Positions 33,870 to 43,719 of a DNA stretch of 50,573 bases are shown here, in pieces (positions within the stretch are counted from its first letter, which is position 1; every line of letters starts with the position of its first letter). The notes under the pieces are model-generated. The model did not search any database and had not been told where the DNA came from. It worked only from the letters and a program-made list of their open reading frames with translations. A program made the position numbers and the translations under genes. This DNA is from Planctomycetia bacterium (GTDB lineage Bacteria > Planctomycetota > Planctomycetia > Pirellulales > Thermoguttaceae), in assembly GCA_030527105.1 (NCBI GenBank), contig JAUNBK010000019.1, positions 1 to 50,573 of the forward strand. The letters run 5' to 3'.

Positions 33870-35849
33870 TCAAGAGGGTGGCGCGCTTTTTTGAGAATAC
33901 TTTTCCATTTTTTTCGCCTCGTCTCGAATTTTCTTCCACATTTCAAGGGAGATATCATACGCACCGAACTCAAGCAAGAGCGCAACAATCTCTTCATCCT
34001 CTCCGTCTCCCCACTGGCGCGCCAAAATGATAGGAAATTCTCCTCCCACCCCGACGCCATTCACGTACGCGCCTTTCTCAAGGAGGATTTTCGCCGCCTC
34101 AAAATTCCGATTCCCAACCGCGCGGCACAATGGTGGCTCGCCACAAATATTCGCGTTGATATCCAATCCGTTGTCGATCAGGTACTCAAAAAACTCTCGC
34201 TCCTCCACGATCTTTGCAAGATTAAAAGCGCAGGAACGCCTCGCTTCGTCCCAGTGCGCGCAATCCATGACCCCGCGTCGAAAGACTCGTTTTATCGCGT
34301 TTTTGTCCGTACAATATGATCTATTCGCCCAATAATGTTGATACGGGATCGCATCTAACTCGTTTATTCCCAACGCAATTAAAGCCCATATGCCATAGAA
34401 ATCTTTGCGTTCGAGCGCGGACTCAAGGAGCGTTTTGGGTGCCGTGTAGAAATACGTCCTAAAAAGTGGATCGTCTTTCGACCTTGGAATTCCCCGCCCC
34501 AAATCCATTCCAACTTCGAGACACGCAGCAAGCCACCCTTCTTCGCTTGGATGAAGCCACGCCGCCGAGGCGCCCGTCGAATCGACAATATTCACGTCCG
34601 CGCCCAGCGTGCTCAAGGCGTGCATCTGCCATTTTGCGTAGCGCGTCACGGGTTTGCGCCATTCGTTCCCCATAAGCTCCATCCAAAGATCGTTTGCCGA
34701 GAGATATTGGTTCTCGATGAGATAACCCCAAATTTCCTCGCGATAATAGAGCGACGCCGCCCATTCCATCGAGACACTCGAGCCGTTTTCGAGGAGACAA
34801 ACGACAATCTCCAATTCTCGCGCGTAGTCGAGAGGGATTTTTCCCTCCAACGTCTTTGCGTCGACACGAAGCCCCTCCTCCAAAAGACGCTGCACCAAGC
34901 TCAAATTCCCAACGCGCACAGCCTCGTGTAGCAGGGTGCGTCCGTCGCAAGCACAGACGTTCAAGTCGCACCCTTTCTCAATCAAACACTCAAAAAAAGG
35001 GAGCGTACCATGGTGCCTCCCTGCCTGAAATAGAATTGTCTCGCCTCGAAGATTGCGATGATGAACATCAATATTCCTCGCGAAAAGAAACTCTCTCAAC
35101 TCGGCGCAATTCGACCTGTCGGAATTCAAAACGCACCACAAAATGGACTCCCCCTCCGCATCGGCATAATCAATAGGGACACCCATTTCGTCGAGGTAGA
35201 ACTCCAGCAACGATTTCGAACGGGGAAAAAAACGAGCAGCGCGGTGGAATGCCGTCTCGCCCTGATGGTTCGTCGCGTAGATATCCAAGCCATTTGCGAC
35301 CAAAAACCTTGCAATTTCTGGCGAGGTGGTTTCGAAAAGGAGCGTGTTTCCCAAATGGTCGCGAGAATGAAGCAACTCACTCCCTCCGTGCTCAAGAAGC
35401 GCTTGAAGTATCCTTAAATTCCCGCGCTGCGCCGCCAGCTCCAGGCACGATTCCGAAGGAAAAACCCTCTTACGCACGTCGCCGCCGTTTGCAAGCAGGC
35501 ACTCAACCACCTCGGGCGTCCCTTCGCGAATCGCCTCGAGAAGGACGCATTTGGGGTGCCAACTCAGATCCGACCAATCCTCTTCTTCGTATATTTCGTT
35601 CGCATCCGCGCCAGCCGAGAGACATTTTTGGACGGCAGGCAAATCTCGCAAATCCACCCCAACGAGCGTTGCGGCAGGCGTTTGCGAGACTCGCCGACGG
35701 TTGGGAATCTCCAGCCAATCCTCGGATTCGACCTCTTGCGCCAGCGCGAAAAAGGAGGTGCCTGTCCCTAGGAAAGAGATTGCCAAAACGAGTGCGACGC
35801 CCAAACGACGCACTTTCGAAACGCATTTTCTGATCAAGAGATTCTCCAC
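33870..35849 (-). CDS. secreted ankyrin-repeat protein
   Basis: A 659-residue exported protein. GTG at 35849 follows AAAGGAGGGG; the signal peptide is about residues 1-38 (VALVLAISFLGTGTSFFALA before QEV). Ankyrin repeats run through most of the chain, e.g. ECLLANGGDVRKRVFPSESCL, HRNLRGETILFQAGRHHGTL, GRTLLHEAVRVGNLSLVQRL and, near the C-terminus, ANICGEPPLCRAVGNRNFEAA; some are degenerate around 380-470. Ankyrin arrays bind proteins, and being exported it should act in the periplasm or outside. Its partner is unknown. It lies 17 nt downstream of the LTxxQ-like gene and is probably co-transcribed with it. Confidence 0.85.
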   Translation of the reverse strand: MENLLIRKCVSKVRRLGVALVLAISFLGTGTSFFALAQEVESEDWLEIPNRRRVSQTPAATLVGVDLRDLPAVQKCLSAGADANEIYEEEDWSDLSWHPKCVLLEAIREGTPEVVECLLANGGDVRKRVFPSESCLELAAQRGNLRILQALLEHGGSELLHSRDHLGNTLLFETTSPEIARFLVANGLDIYATNHQGETAFHRAARFFPRSKSLLEFYLDEMGVPIDYADAEGESILWCVLNSDRSNCAELREFLFARNIDVHHRNLRGETILFQAGRHHGTLPFFECLIEKGCDLNVCACDGRTLLHEAVRVGNLSLVQRLLEEGLRVDAKTLEGKIPLDYARELEIVVCLLENGSSVSMEWAASLYYREEIWGYLIENQYLSANDLWMELMGNEWRKPVTRYAKWQMHALSTLGADVNIVDSTGASAAWLHPSEEGWLAACLEVGMDLGRGIPRSKDDPLFRTYFYTAPKTLLESALERKDFYGIWALIALGINELDAIPYQHYWANRSYCTDKNAIKRVFRRGVMDCAHWDEARRSCAFNLAKIVEEREFFEYLIDNGLDINANICGEPPLCRAVGNRNFEAAKILLEKGAYVNGVGVGGEFPIILARQWGDGEDEEIVALLLEFGAYDISLEMWKKIRDEAKKMEKYSQKSAPPS

Positions 35850-35866
35850 CTTTTCGCCCCTCCTTT

Positions 35867-36394
35867 CTACTTCGCTTTCGATCGCGCTGCGCGTCGAACT
35901 TTGGCTTCCTCTCGTTTTTGTTCGACTGTCTTGCGCTGCTCGTCAGTGAGAATTTTATCGACTCTCTCACCCATCTCTTTCTTGAGGGCGTCAAGTTGGC
36001 TCTCCAATTCTTGAATCTTCGGGCGATACTCCGCTTGTATGTCGTAAATTTGGTCGCGCTGGATCGGCGTGATCACGTCACGATAGAACGGCGGCAGCAT
36101 CCCTCTCATAGGTGCGCGTTTTTTCTTCCCCTCCGTGGCAGGAGCTTCTTTCGGGGCGGGAGCTGGCGCGGGAGTCGGGGCGGCCGCTGGGGGTGGGGTG
36201 GGAGTTGGTGCCGCAGCGGGTGCGGGCGCAGGGGCTGCCTCAGGTGCGGGAGCGGGTGTTGCAGCGGGAGCGGGCGCAGGTGCCGCGACTGGCGCGGGTT
36301 TCTCTGCTGGCGCGGGTGCCGCCTCCTGCGCAAATCCTACGGATGCAACACACATCGAAATCAAAAGCGTTGCCAATGCCGAAATTTTTCTCAT
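35867..36394 (-). CDS. exported Ala/Pro-rich protein with LTxxQ-like C-terminus
   Basis: A 175-residue exported protein from ATG 36394 (GAGG 7 nt upstream). A signal peptide (MRKISALATLLISMCVASVG..AQ) is followed by about 65 residues of Ala-Pro repeats (PAPAP, AAPTPTPPPAAAP), an extended periplasm-spanning linker. The C-terminal 75 residues are helical: ITPIQRDQIYDIQAEYRPKI, ELESQLDALKKEMGERVDKIL, TDEQRKTVEQKR. These resemble the LTxxQ motifs of CpxP/Spy-type periplasmic proteins. The repeat-rich stretch also reads open on the other strand, an effect of base composition. Confidence 0.75.
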   Translation of the reverse strand: MRKISALATLLISMCVASVGFAQEAAPAPAEKPAPVAAPAPAPAATPAPAPEAAPAPAPAAAPTPTPPPAAAPTPAPAPAPKEAPATEGKKKRAPMRGMLPPFYRDVITPIQRDQIYDIQAEYRPKIQELESQLDALKKEMGERVDKILTDEQRKTVEQKREEAKVRRAARSKAK

Positions 36395-36880
36395 TTTAGC
36401 CTCATTTTGGTGTTTGTCTAAACTCGTTTTCTGACTTCGCGCACGCTGCGAGAAGTTCTTCAAATTTGGCGTCGGGAGCAAAATCGCCCCTTTCGTTCCG
36501 TCCATTATGAATATTTTTATCTCAAATAACAAGGGGGGGGGATTTTTTTCTCGTTCTATACACGCCGAACTTCATGTTCGTCGCACTTTTCCAGCGATTT
36601 TCGCCCGGATTTCAATAGACATAAAGGAGAATGGGCATATACCCGCGCACAAATGCCAAAAATGTGCGAGATGGTACCTTCCGAAAAGCTATTGTCGTTT
36701 GGAAAAGCCCCTTTTTCATCAAAACCGTTTTAACTCTTGCAGGTGTATTTATGGCACGCAGAAAAAATTTTTCTTTCCGCAATGACGATAGACCTATCGA
36801 CGACGCCTGCTGCTTTTTCTACACGTCGTTCGTTTCATGTTTTTCATGTGTGTTCACCCAAACAAATATCGAGAGAATCA
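36395..36880. other. intergenic region between divergent genes
   Basis: No supported gene in about 486 bases. It contains a G9 run near 36531-36539, a rare homopolymer and a possible sequencing-error site. Promoters for both divergent genes should lie here, but none stands out. Confidence 0.3.
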
Positions 36881-38026
36881 TTGAGTACAATTTTGAATTC
36901 AGCACAACTTTTCGCGAGCGCTATTCTCGTGACGCTCTGCACGGCACTCCTTGCGCAATGCGCTTACGCGGAGACGGAATCCACTCCTTCTGCTGCGACA
37001 ACAAAAGCAAATCCCAAAATATCAACCCCAAATACGCTTTTCTGGCACGAAGATATCTATGCTGCGATGAAACTCGCGCGAGAAACGAAACGCCCCATTT
37101 TGCTCCATTTTTATACCACATCGTGTACTCCCTGCCGACGGATGGAACAAGAAGTGCTCACGCAGGAAGAAATTCAAAAATTGGCGGCAACCTATTATAT
37201 CGCCGTAAAAATCAACGGAAGCGAGCAGCCTGATATCGCGCGTCGTTTTTACGTGAATGCGTATCCGACGGACTTCATTCTCACGCACGAGGGAAAACTT
37301 GTCGGTCACCTTCGTGGGCTGCAAACACAAATCGCTTATCGGAGTTTCTTGCTCGATACCGCCAAGCGAATGGAATTCTCACCCCGTGGCGACGAAGAAA
37401 AAGTCGCGTCTGCCGCAGAAATTCCAAGTCGGCAGGTCTCCTCCTCCACTCAAGACGTTTCGGGCGATGCGATTGTGGAGATTCTCGACGAATCACGCCC
37501 AACTCCCGAGGTTGCGCAAGAGGCGTTTGTCCCCCCGTTTGTGGGAGACGATGTTGATTCTCGTCCAGGTCAAGAATCGACGATGTCTGGCACATTTGTT
37601 CGCACAAGCGCCCACCCCAATGCGTCTGGTTCGCTTTCCGTTTCAAAAACGCCTCTTCTCTTGGATGGGTATTGTGTCGTGACGATGGTTGAGCAGAATA
37701 TGTGGGTCAAAGGGAACGTGCGTTATGGTATTCGTCACGCAGGTGGGCTGTATTTGTTCCAAAATGAGGAGAGCATGAACAAATTCTACAGCAACCCAGA
37801 TCACTACGCGCTTGTTCTCGGCGGAATGGACGCGGTACTTCTTTCCGAGACGCATGAGAAGAAGCCCGGAAGCCGAGTTTTTGGAGTGCGCTACGATAAT
37901 ATGAACTTCGTCTTTTCGGATGCGCAAACGCGCGAGTTGTTTCGAAAGAACCCCGAAAAATACGCACGCCCCATTCGAGAATCTCTCGTCGAGACCGCCA
38001 AAATGCGGCAAAACGAAAGTCGATAA
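36881..38026 (+). CDS. secreted thioredoxin-fold protein with YHS domains
   Basis: A 381-residue exported protein. TTG at 36881 is preferred: GAGAG lies 5 nt upstream and it opens a signal peptide (LSTILNSAQLFASAILVTLC, then CAYA-ETE). An alternative ATG at 36782 would bury that peptide. About residues 55-150 are a thioredoxin domain with a CxxC centre, YTTSCTPCRRM, and a cis-proline segment AYPTDF. After a Ser/Thr/Glu linker, about 270-365 hold two YHS-like units: GYCVVTMVEQNMWVKGN..YLFQNEESMNKFYSNPDHYA and FGVRYDNMNFVFSDAQTRELF, a small domain often linked to metal binding. It is likely a periplasmic disulfide or thiol protein; substrate unknown. Confidence 0.8.
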   Translation: MSTILNSAQLFASAILVTLCTALLAQCAYAETESTPSAATTKANPKISTPNTLFWHEDIYAAMKLARETKRPILLHFYTTSCTPCRRMEQEVLTQEEIQKLAATYYIAVKINGSEQPDIARRFYVNAYPTDFILTHEGKLVGHLRGLQTQIAYRSFLLDTAKRMEFSPRGDEEKVASAAEIPSRQVSSSTQDVSGDAIVEILDESRPTPEVAQEAFVPPFVGDDVDSRPGQESTMSGTFVRTSAHPNASGSLSVSKTPLLLDGYCVVTMVEQNMWVKGNVRYGIRHAGGLYLFQNEESMNKFYSNPDHYALVLGGMDAVLLSETHEKKPGSRVFGVRYDNMNFVFSDAQTRELFRKNPEKYARPIRESLVETAKMRQNESR

Positions 38027-38065
38027 ATCATTCTTTCCGAGGAGTTTTGAGAGAAAGGACGATTC

Positions 38066-38836
38066 GTGACACAAATTTTTCGTGTCTCTGAAGACCACGC
38101 GCTGGCGGAGAAAATTTTGGACGTTATCCTCCGAGGCTGGACACGCTTCTTGGTAGAGGACCCCGTGTCGCGTCCGTTGTGGAACGACATTTTCGAATGT
38201 TTCCCCGAATTCCATTTCGGCATCTCTTCCCCCGATGGCAGAGACCTTGCGGCAGTCGGAATGACGGCACCCCTCGCGTGGGATGGTCCGGAGAGCGAAC
38301 TCCTCTCTCGCGGGTGGCACTGGGCGCTGCGGCAGTCGCTTGAGGATTTTCGCGCAAAGCGCCCCGTGCGAACACTTTGCGCGCTCAATGCCGTCGTTGC
38401 TCCCCCTTTTCGTGGGCAAGGATATTCGGAAAAAATCGTCACAGAAATGAAAAATCTGACGGAATCCCACGGCTTCAATCGTTTCATTGCGCCGCTGCGC
38501 CCCACTCAAAAGGAGCGCTATCCTCTTACTCCGATCGAACAATATGCACTTTGGAGGCGGTCGGATGGCGAGCCGTTTGACTCGTGGCTCCGTGTTCAAA
38601 AACGCTGCGGCTGTCGAATTATCGGCACCGCGCCGCGTTCGATCGTTATTGAGGCCCCCCTCTCATCGTGGCGGGAGTGGACGGAGCTTGAGTTTTTCGA
38701 CTCGGGAAAATATATCCTCCCCGGCGGCGCGGTTCCGCTTGAAGTCGACATTGAGCGCGGCGTCGGGACCTACACGGCTCCGAGTATTTGGATTGCCCAT
38801 GATATTCCCCGCTCATCACACCTATGTAACCCATAA
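38066..38836 (+). CDS. GNAT-family N-acetyltransferase
   Basis: A 256-residue cytosolic protein. The acetyl-CoA pyrophosphate loop reads VVAPPFRGQGYSEKIV (R-x-G-x-G-x type, about residues 110-125), preceded by a strand carrying LCALN. The rest is unlike well-known subfamilies and longer than a minimal GNAT. GTG start at 38066 with AAAGGA about 8 nt upstream. The gene follows the thioredoxin-YHS gene by 39 nt and may be co-transcribed. Substrate unknown. Confidence 0.7.
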   Translation: MTQIFRVSEDHALAEKILDVILRGWTRFLVEDPVSRPLWNDIFECFPEFHFGISSPDGRDLAAVGMTAPLAWDGPESELLSRGWHWALRQSLEDFRAKRPVRTLCALNAVVAPPFRGQGYSEKIVTEMKNLTESHGFNRFIAPLRPTQKERYPLTPIEQYALWRRSDGEPFDSWLRVQKRCGCRIIGTAPRSIVIEAPLSSWREWTELEFFDSGKYILPGGAVPLEVDIERGVGTYTAPSIWIAHDIPRSSHLCNP

Positions 38837-38873
38837 CATTTCATGAACTTCGCGTTGAATTTTGGCGTTTTTC

Positions 38874-38981
38874 ACAATAATTCGCGTTGAAATTTCCGGT
38901 GCCGTCCGCCGTTGGGACCACGCGCCACGGCTCGCAAAACGTCGCATAAAACGGGAATTTTAAGGGAGAACAAGTATAAAA
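38874..38981 (+). repeat. interspersed palindromic repeat, copy 7, with a partial left-arm duplicate
   Basis: A full copy (ATAATTCGCGTTGAAATTTCC ... GGCTCGCAAAACGTCGC ... AACAAGTATAAAA across its arms). Just upstream, at 38845-38866, ACTTCGCGTTGAATTTTGGCG is a second partial left arm, as if one element inserted into or replaced another. It sits between the GNAT gene and the guaB promoter. Confidence 0.85.
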
Positions 38982-39018
38982 ATACCACGAACACCCAAGA
39001 AAAAATTCTCCGCCCCCT

Positions 39019-39047
39019 TGCAACTTGTGAGCAAATGTGGTATCATT
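39019..39047 (+). promoter_or_regulatory. guaB promoter
   Basis: TTGCAA (39019-39024), 17 bp ending TGTGG, then TATCAT (39042-39047), 80 nt before the guaB start codon. The TGTGG context before the -10 recurs at the cas operon promoter. Confidence 0.65.
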
Positions 39048-39127
39048 ATAGGGAACCATTTTATAATATTCAGAGTGGTTCGCCTTCTGCGCTCCATTCC
39101 GACAGGCTTGATTCAGAGGAGATACTC

Positions 39128-40591
39128 ATGGAAAACAAAATTCACTATCAAGGAATTACTTTCGACGACGTCCTTTTGGAACCTCGATACAGCGAACTGG
39201 TTCCTTCGGAAGTCGACGTCACGACCCAGCTCACGAAGAAAATTCGTCTGAACATTCCTCTTCTAAGCTCGCCGATGGATACCGTGACGGAAGCCGCTAT
39301 GGCGATCGCTCTCGCGCAGGAGGGGGGCTTGGGAATCATCCACAAAAATCTCCCTGTTCAATTGCAAGTCGCTGAGGTCGTCAAGGTGAAGCGCACCGCA
39401 AACGGAATCATCAACAATCCCGCAACCCTCCCGCCGAGTGCAACCGTTGCCCAGGCGCGAGAAGTGATGGACACAAACCGCGTTTCGGGCATTCCGATCA
39501 CGCTCCCAGACGGACATTTGGAGGGCATTATTACGCGCAGAGACCTCCGATTTTTGGAAGACGCAAGCTTGTCGGTTGGAGAAGTTATGACAAAAACAGG
39601 GCTTGTAACAGCGACAGGAAATGTATCGCTTGCGGAAGCTGAGAAAATTTTAATGAAAAAAAAGGTGGAGAAACTCCTCCTGGTTGACGATAAATATATA
39701 TTGACGGGGCTGATTACGATTAAAGACATCGACATGCTTCGGAGCTACCCGATGGCTTGCAAGGATGCTCAAGGGCGTCTGCGAGTTGGGGCGGCGGTTG
39801 GCGTTCATGATTACGAACGCGTTAGCGCTTTGGTGGCAACGGGGGTGGATGTTTTGGTGCTCGACAGCGCTCATGGACACTCGAAAAACGTGCTTGATAC
39901 GGTTCGCCGGATCAAAAAAGATTGGGATATAGAAGTGATCGTGGGCAATGTCGCCACGGCAGAGGCGGCGCAGGATTTGGTTCGTGCGGGTGCGGATGCC
40001 GTCAAAGTCGGAATTGGTCCAGGCTCGATATGCACGACGCGCGTTGTTTCCGGCGTTGGAGTTCCTCAGATTTCGGCCATTTATTACGCCTCACAGGCTA
40101 TTGAAGGGTCGGGCGTCCCCGTGATTGCGGACGGTGGAATCCGATATTCGGGAGACATCACGAAGGCGATTGCCGCTGGGGCGCACGTGGTCATGCTCGG
40201 AGGACTTCTCGCAGGATTGGAAGAGAGTCCCGGGGCAAAGGTGTTTTATCAAGGGCGTCAATTTAAGGCTTATCGCGGAATGGGTTCGCTCGGCGCGATG
40301 GTCAAAGGGTCCAGCGAGAGATATCGTCAATCGAAAAGCGGTCCCGACAAACTGGTGCCAGAGGGCGTGGAGGGGAGAGTCCCTTATCGCGGCGCTCTGG
40401 GACCTTTCGTTTATCAGCTCGTAGGGGGGCTTCGGGCTGGTATGGGTTATTGTGGCACTCGGAATATTGAAGAATTGCGCAGGGATGCGCGATTTATTCA
40501 AATTTCCTCGGCAACGGTTCGGGAGAATCATCCCCATGACATCAAAATTACGCAAGAAGCTCCAAACTACAATTCGGAGGACAACGGTTGA
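39128..40591 (+). CDS. guaB: inosine-5'-monophosphate dehydrogenase
   Basis: A 487-residue enzyme, the normal length. It oxidises IMP to XMP with NAD, the committed step of GMP synthesis. The N-terminus [20 protein letters not shown] and [11 protein letters not shown] are typical. Two CBS modules interrupt the barrel at about residues 95-205 ([40 protein letters not shown]). The catalytic loop is [18 protein letters not shown] with active-site C302; the flap contains [12 protein letters not shown] 39128 has GAGGAG 7 nt upstream. The following exported-protein gene overlaps its 3' end by 56 nt. Confidence 0.97.
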   Translation: MENKIHYQGITFDDVLLEPRYSELVPSEVDVTTQLTKKIRLNIPLLSSPMDTVTEAAMAIALAQEGGLGIIHKNLPVQLQVAEVVKVKRTANGIINNPATLPPSATVAQAREVMDTNRVSGIPITLPDGHLEGIITRRDLRFLEDASLSVGEVMTKTGLVTATGNVSLAEAEKILMKKKVEKLLLVDDKYILTGLITIKDIDMLRSYPMACKDAQGRLRVGAAVGVHDYERVSALVATGVDVLVLDSAHGHSKNVLDTVRRIKKDWDIEVIVGNVATAEAAQDLVRAGADAVKVGIGPGSICTTRVVSGVGVPQISAIYYASQAIEGSGVPVIADGGIRYSGDITKAIAAGAHVVMLGGLLAGLEESPGAKVFYQGRQFKAYRGMGSLGAMVKGSSERYRQSKSGPDKLVPEGVEGRVPYRGALGPFVYQLVGGLRAGMGYCGTRNIEELRRDARFIQISSATVRENHPHDIKITQEAPNYNSEDNG

Positions 40592-41957
40592 TCTCACGCG
40601 CAAGGCGGCGCTGGGATTCGTTTGCCTTGCCCTCACTCTTTCATGCAGCAACGCGTCCGCGCAAAGTTGGACTTCCTCGGCGGGCGCGATTCAAAATCCT
40701 ACGGAATTCGTCCCGCTGAGCGAGGTGGGTTCCGGCTCGCAAACGACCTCCGCCGACGGTACAGGCTCGTCCAACTCGCAGCCACAGGTCGCCTATAGAA
40801 CGTCGACTTCTCCAACGGGAAAAACTTTGAAATGGGTCTCCACCACCTCACCAGAGGCGCGGGATATCCATCGAAGCAGCACGTCTGCTCCCGCGCAAGC
40901 GACGACTCAAGCGGAAAAAAAGACCGCGTACCCCCTCAAAAAAGGCTACGTTCGACTTGCGTCTGGTGAGGAGAACGCGCACCTGCTCTTGCGGGATGGG
41001 GCGCGCTCGCAAGTGCGTCATGCCGCCTTCAACGACGGAGGCGACGCAGGGGGGGCGCTTCCGCCGGCGCTTCCCGACGCGACGGGTGGTTTGTCGGAGC
41101 TCCCGACGGATTTCACGATTCCGGAGAGCATTGATGAGCCTGCCGATGCTGGTGTGGACACGTTAGACCTTGGTATTGGCGACGACGCGGAGACTTCCGA
41201 AGCGCTTGCGCCGCCGGTGCCGGACGATCTTCCACTCGGCGAGGTGGGGGGAATGGAGATGTTGGAGACACCAACTCCGAGAAGAACTGATGCGCAAATA
41301 CCGGGAGCGATTGGAAACACGCAGAACCAGGATTTGGGGAGCGAAACGGGCGCGTCAGACAACTCGGAGAGCGGAACGAGCGGATTGCGCCGCCAACTGC
41401 CAGAACCATCCATCAGGAGTGAGCCGGACGATCTCGCGCCCCCCGCCAACTTGGATGGAGGCCCCGACACGTCGAGGTGGGATCGCACCCCCGCTGGCGT
41501 CGCGCTCGACAACTCCTGCCCACGTCCGAAGGACATGAAGCCGATCAACGAAATCACGAACGACATCACCCCACCGGGCGGGTTTTTCCCCACTGATTGT
41601 CCCTTGGCGCAGAAGGACGAGAACTTCCCCGCGCGCCAATTTGCAGGCACGAACGTCACGTGGACAGCTTCCAACCTTTGCCACAATCCGCTCTACTTCG
41701 AGCAGCCCGCTCTTGAGCGATATGGGCACACGATTGGACCGCTTCAGCCGGTGCTTTCTGGAGCGCAGTTCCTCATCACGATACCTGCTTTGCCGTACTT
41801 GATGGCAATGGACCCCGTCAACGAGTGCCAGTATCCGCTGGGTTATTATCGCCCGGGAAGTTGTGCACCGTATAAATGGAATCCCCTGCCGGTGTCGGTT
41901 CGAGGCGCGATTATGGAGGGTGGAGTCGCGACGGCATTGGTCTTCCTCATTCCGTAG
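40536..41957 (+). CDS. secreted conserved protein of unknown function
   Basis: A 473-residue exported protein. ATG 40536 lies inside the guaB 3' end in another frame (56-nt overlap) and is chosen for GGGAG upstream and a signal peptide (about residues 14-42: [22 protein letters not shown]). About 45-340 is low-complexity, rich in Ser, Thr, Pro, Gly, Asp and Glu, probably disordered. The last 110 residues are ordered and cysteine-containing: [37 protein letters not shown] and [10 protein letters not shown]. From memory this tail recurs in planctomycete exported proteins of unknown function. No enzymatic motif is seen. Confidence 0.75.
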   Translation: MTSKLRKKLQTTIRRTTVDLTRKAALGFVCLALTLSCSNASAQSWTSSAGAIQNPTEFVPLSEVGSGSQTTSADGTGSSNSQPQVAYRTSTSPTGKTLKWVSTTSPEARDIHRSSTSAPAQATTQAEKKTAYPLKKGYVRLASGEENAHLLLRDGARSQVRHAAFNDGGDAGGALPPALPDATGGLSELPTDFTIPESIDEPADAGVDTLDLGIGDDAETSEALAPPVPDDLPLGEVGGMEMLETPTPRRTDAQIPGAIGNTQNQDLGSETGASDNSESGTSGLRRQLPEPSIRSEPDDLAPPANLDGGPDTSRWDRTPAGVALDNSCPRPKDMKPINEITNDITPPGGFFPTDCPLAQKDENFPARQFAGTNVTWTASNLCHNPLYFEQPALERYGHTIGPLQPVLSGAQFLITIPALPYLMAMDPVNECQYPLGYYRPGSCAPYKWNPLPVSVRGAIMEGGVATALVFLIP

Positions 41958-42003
41958 CGCACCTCGGGACGTTTGAGAGGGCTTTCTCACACAAGTCCCA
42001 CGC

Positions 42004-42045
42004 ATTTATACTGGCGGTCGAATAAATTTGAGCGCCAGTATAAAT
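42004..42045. terminator. stem-loop, 13-bp perfect inverted repeat
   Basis: ATTTATACTGGCG (42004-42016) pairs perfectly with CGCCAGTATAAAT (42033-42045) across a 16-nt loop containing AATAAATTTGAG. It follows the secreted-protein gene by 46 nt and may terminate it. A related stem-loop with a shared loop motif lies at 46971-47002. The rest of the 278-nt gap holds AT-rich TAGAATA-type direct repeats before the next gene, with TAGAAT at 42215 a possible -10. Confidence 0.6.
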
Positions 42046-42235
42046 CAGCGAGACTCACCCGTCTCTTTGGGAGCCGACTCGGTGGTTTTTGAGTGCTCCA
42101 TCTACGTTCTCTTTCTACGACTTCGGCTCTTGAGAACATACCTGCGTGAAGTGCGAGAAAGCCAACTTTATAGAATATCATAGAATACAGAGTACAGAAT
42201 ATTGTGAAATATTGTAGAATAGAAAGGAACCTACC

Positions 42236-43570
42236 ATGAATCGACGCTCATTTCATCGGAGCGCACTCGCCGCCAGCGGCTCTTTGGGACTCGCAGCTAT
42301 CCAAACAGTCGCGTCTGGAGCGCAAATCTTGGGTGCAAACGAACGCATTCGTCTCGGGTTTATCGGCGTTGCAAATCGCGGGGGGCAGCTCATCTCCGCG
42401 TTCCAACAAAGTCCCACCGAGATGGAGATTGCGGCAGTATGCGACGTCGACAGTCGAACACTTGAGAAAACCCGCAGCGTACTCGGAGAAAAGACGCTCG
42501 CGTTCCGCGACTTCCGCACTCTCTTGGAGCGAAACGATATCGATGCCGTCGTGATTGCCACCCCGGATCATTGGCACGCGATCCAAACGATCGAAGCGTG
42601 CAAGTCGGGCAAGGATGTTTATGTCGAAAAGCCGCTTGCGATTACGATCCACGAGGGGCGCAAAATGGTCGAGGCGGCTCGCAAATATGGCAGAATCGTC
42701 CAAGTCGGAACGCATCGACGAAGCGCGCCGCACTACATTGAGCTTGCAAAAGCTGGGGGCGATGAGCTTGTCGGGTTCGTCACTCTTGCGCGGAGTTTTC
42801 GGATGAGCAATATGACTCCGTCTGGCATCGGTCGCTGCCAAACTTCCGCCCCGCCCGAGGAACTCGATTGGGACATGTGGCTCGGTCCCCGACCACTGCG
42901 TCCGTACCAAGAAAACATTGCGCCATATAAATTTCGCTGGTGGGAGCTTTATTCTTCGCAAACCGGCAACTGGGGCGTGCATTATCTTGACGCCATCCGA
43001 TGGATTCTCGGAGAGGAATCGCCCGAATCCGTCTGCGCCATGGGAGGGCGTTTTGCCGTCGATGACGACAGAACCGTCCCCGACACGATGATATCCACGT
43101 TCCAATTCAAAAGCGGACGACTTGTCACGTTCACTCAGGGCGAAGCGTGTGGCAATCCGATGGTCGCGACCGACGCAAGCTACCGCCCGTTGGGCGAGTT
43201 GGAGTTGCGTGGCACGAACGGCACGCTCTACGTTGCGGATCGACAAGTGAGGATATATCCCGAGCGTGGGGGACAATTCGCGCCGCGCGAGGCGAAGATG
43301 CAGGGACGCGAAATGCCCGGCACGCCACTTGCGGAGATCGAACGGCTCCACACGCTCAACTTCCTCCAATGCATTCGTTCTCGAGAACTCCCCACGGCAG
43401 ACGTCGAAATCGGACACCGAAGCACCCTCATGAGTCACATGGCGAACATTTCTCTCGCCGTGAAACAACGTCTCGAGTGGGATGCCACGAACGAGCGCTT
43501 CCTCAATTGCGACGCAGCAAACGCAATGCTCCATTATGAGTATCGCGCTCCGTGGAAACTCGAAGTTTGA
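42236..43570 (+). CDS. Tat-exported Gfo/Idh/MocA family oxidoreductase
   Basis: A 444-residue protein. The N-terminus MNRRSFHRSALAASGS is a twin-arginine signal (R-R-S-F), implying export of a folded, cofactor-loaded enzyme. A Rossmann domain follows (IRLGFIGVANRGGQL, about 39-53). DAVVIATPDHWHAIQTIEA and the catalytic-region EKPLAITIHEGRKMVEAA (E-K-P, about residues 139-141) are family hallmarks. The C-terminal substrate domain holds NWGVHYLDAIRWILGEE with the conserved H-x-x-D. Such enzymes oxidise or reduce sugars, inositols or glycans with NAD(P). AAAGGAACCTACC precedes ATG. The sugar isomerase on the other strand, also Tat-exported, may share its pathway (inference). Confidence 0.92.
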   Translation: MNRRSFHRSALAASGSLGLAAIQTVASGAQILGANERIRLGFIGVANRGGQLISAFQQSPTEMEIAAVCDVDSRTLEKTRSVLGEKTLAFRDFRTLLERNDIDAVVIATPDHWHAIQTIEACKSGKDVYVEKPLAITIHEGRKMVEAARKYGRIVQVGTHRRSAPHYIELAKAGGDELVGFVTLARSFRMSNMTPSGIGRCQTSAPPEELDWDMWLGPRPLRPYQENIAPYKFRWWELYSSQTGNWGVHYLDAIRWILGEESPESVCAMGGRFAVDDDRTVPDTMISTFQFKSGRLVTFTQGEACGNPMVATDASYRPLGELELRGTNGTLYVADRQVRIYPERGGQFAPREAKMQGREMPGTPLAEIERLHTLNFLQCIRSRELPTADVEIGHRSTLMSHMANISLAVKQRLEWDATNERFLNCDAANAMLHYEYRAPWKLEV

Positions 43571-43611
43571 GCGGCACTTTGCGCGAAAGCGTCACTCACG
43601 CGTGGCGCTTT

Positions 43612-43719
43612 CTATACTCATCGAGCTTTAAAATTTCCGTTCTGCGCGACGTTTTACGAGCCGCGGTGCGTAGCTCCAACAGCGGGCGGTACCGGGAATT
43701 TCAACGAAAAGTCTTATAA
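43612..43719 (-). repeat. interspersed palindromic repeat, copy 8
   Basis: A full copy in reverse orientation (TATACTCATCGAGCTTTAAAATTTCC ... TTTCAACGAAAAGTCTTATAAA across the arms). Its left end overlaps the adjacent isomerase gene: the TTATAA of the repeat supplies the last leucine codon and the TAA stop. Confidence 0.85.
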
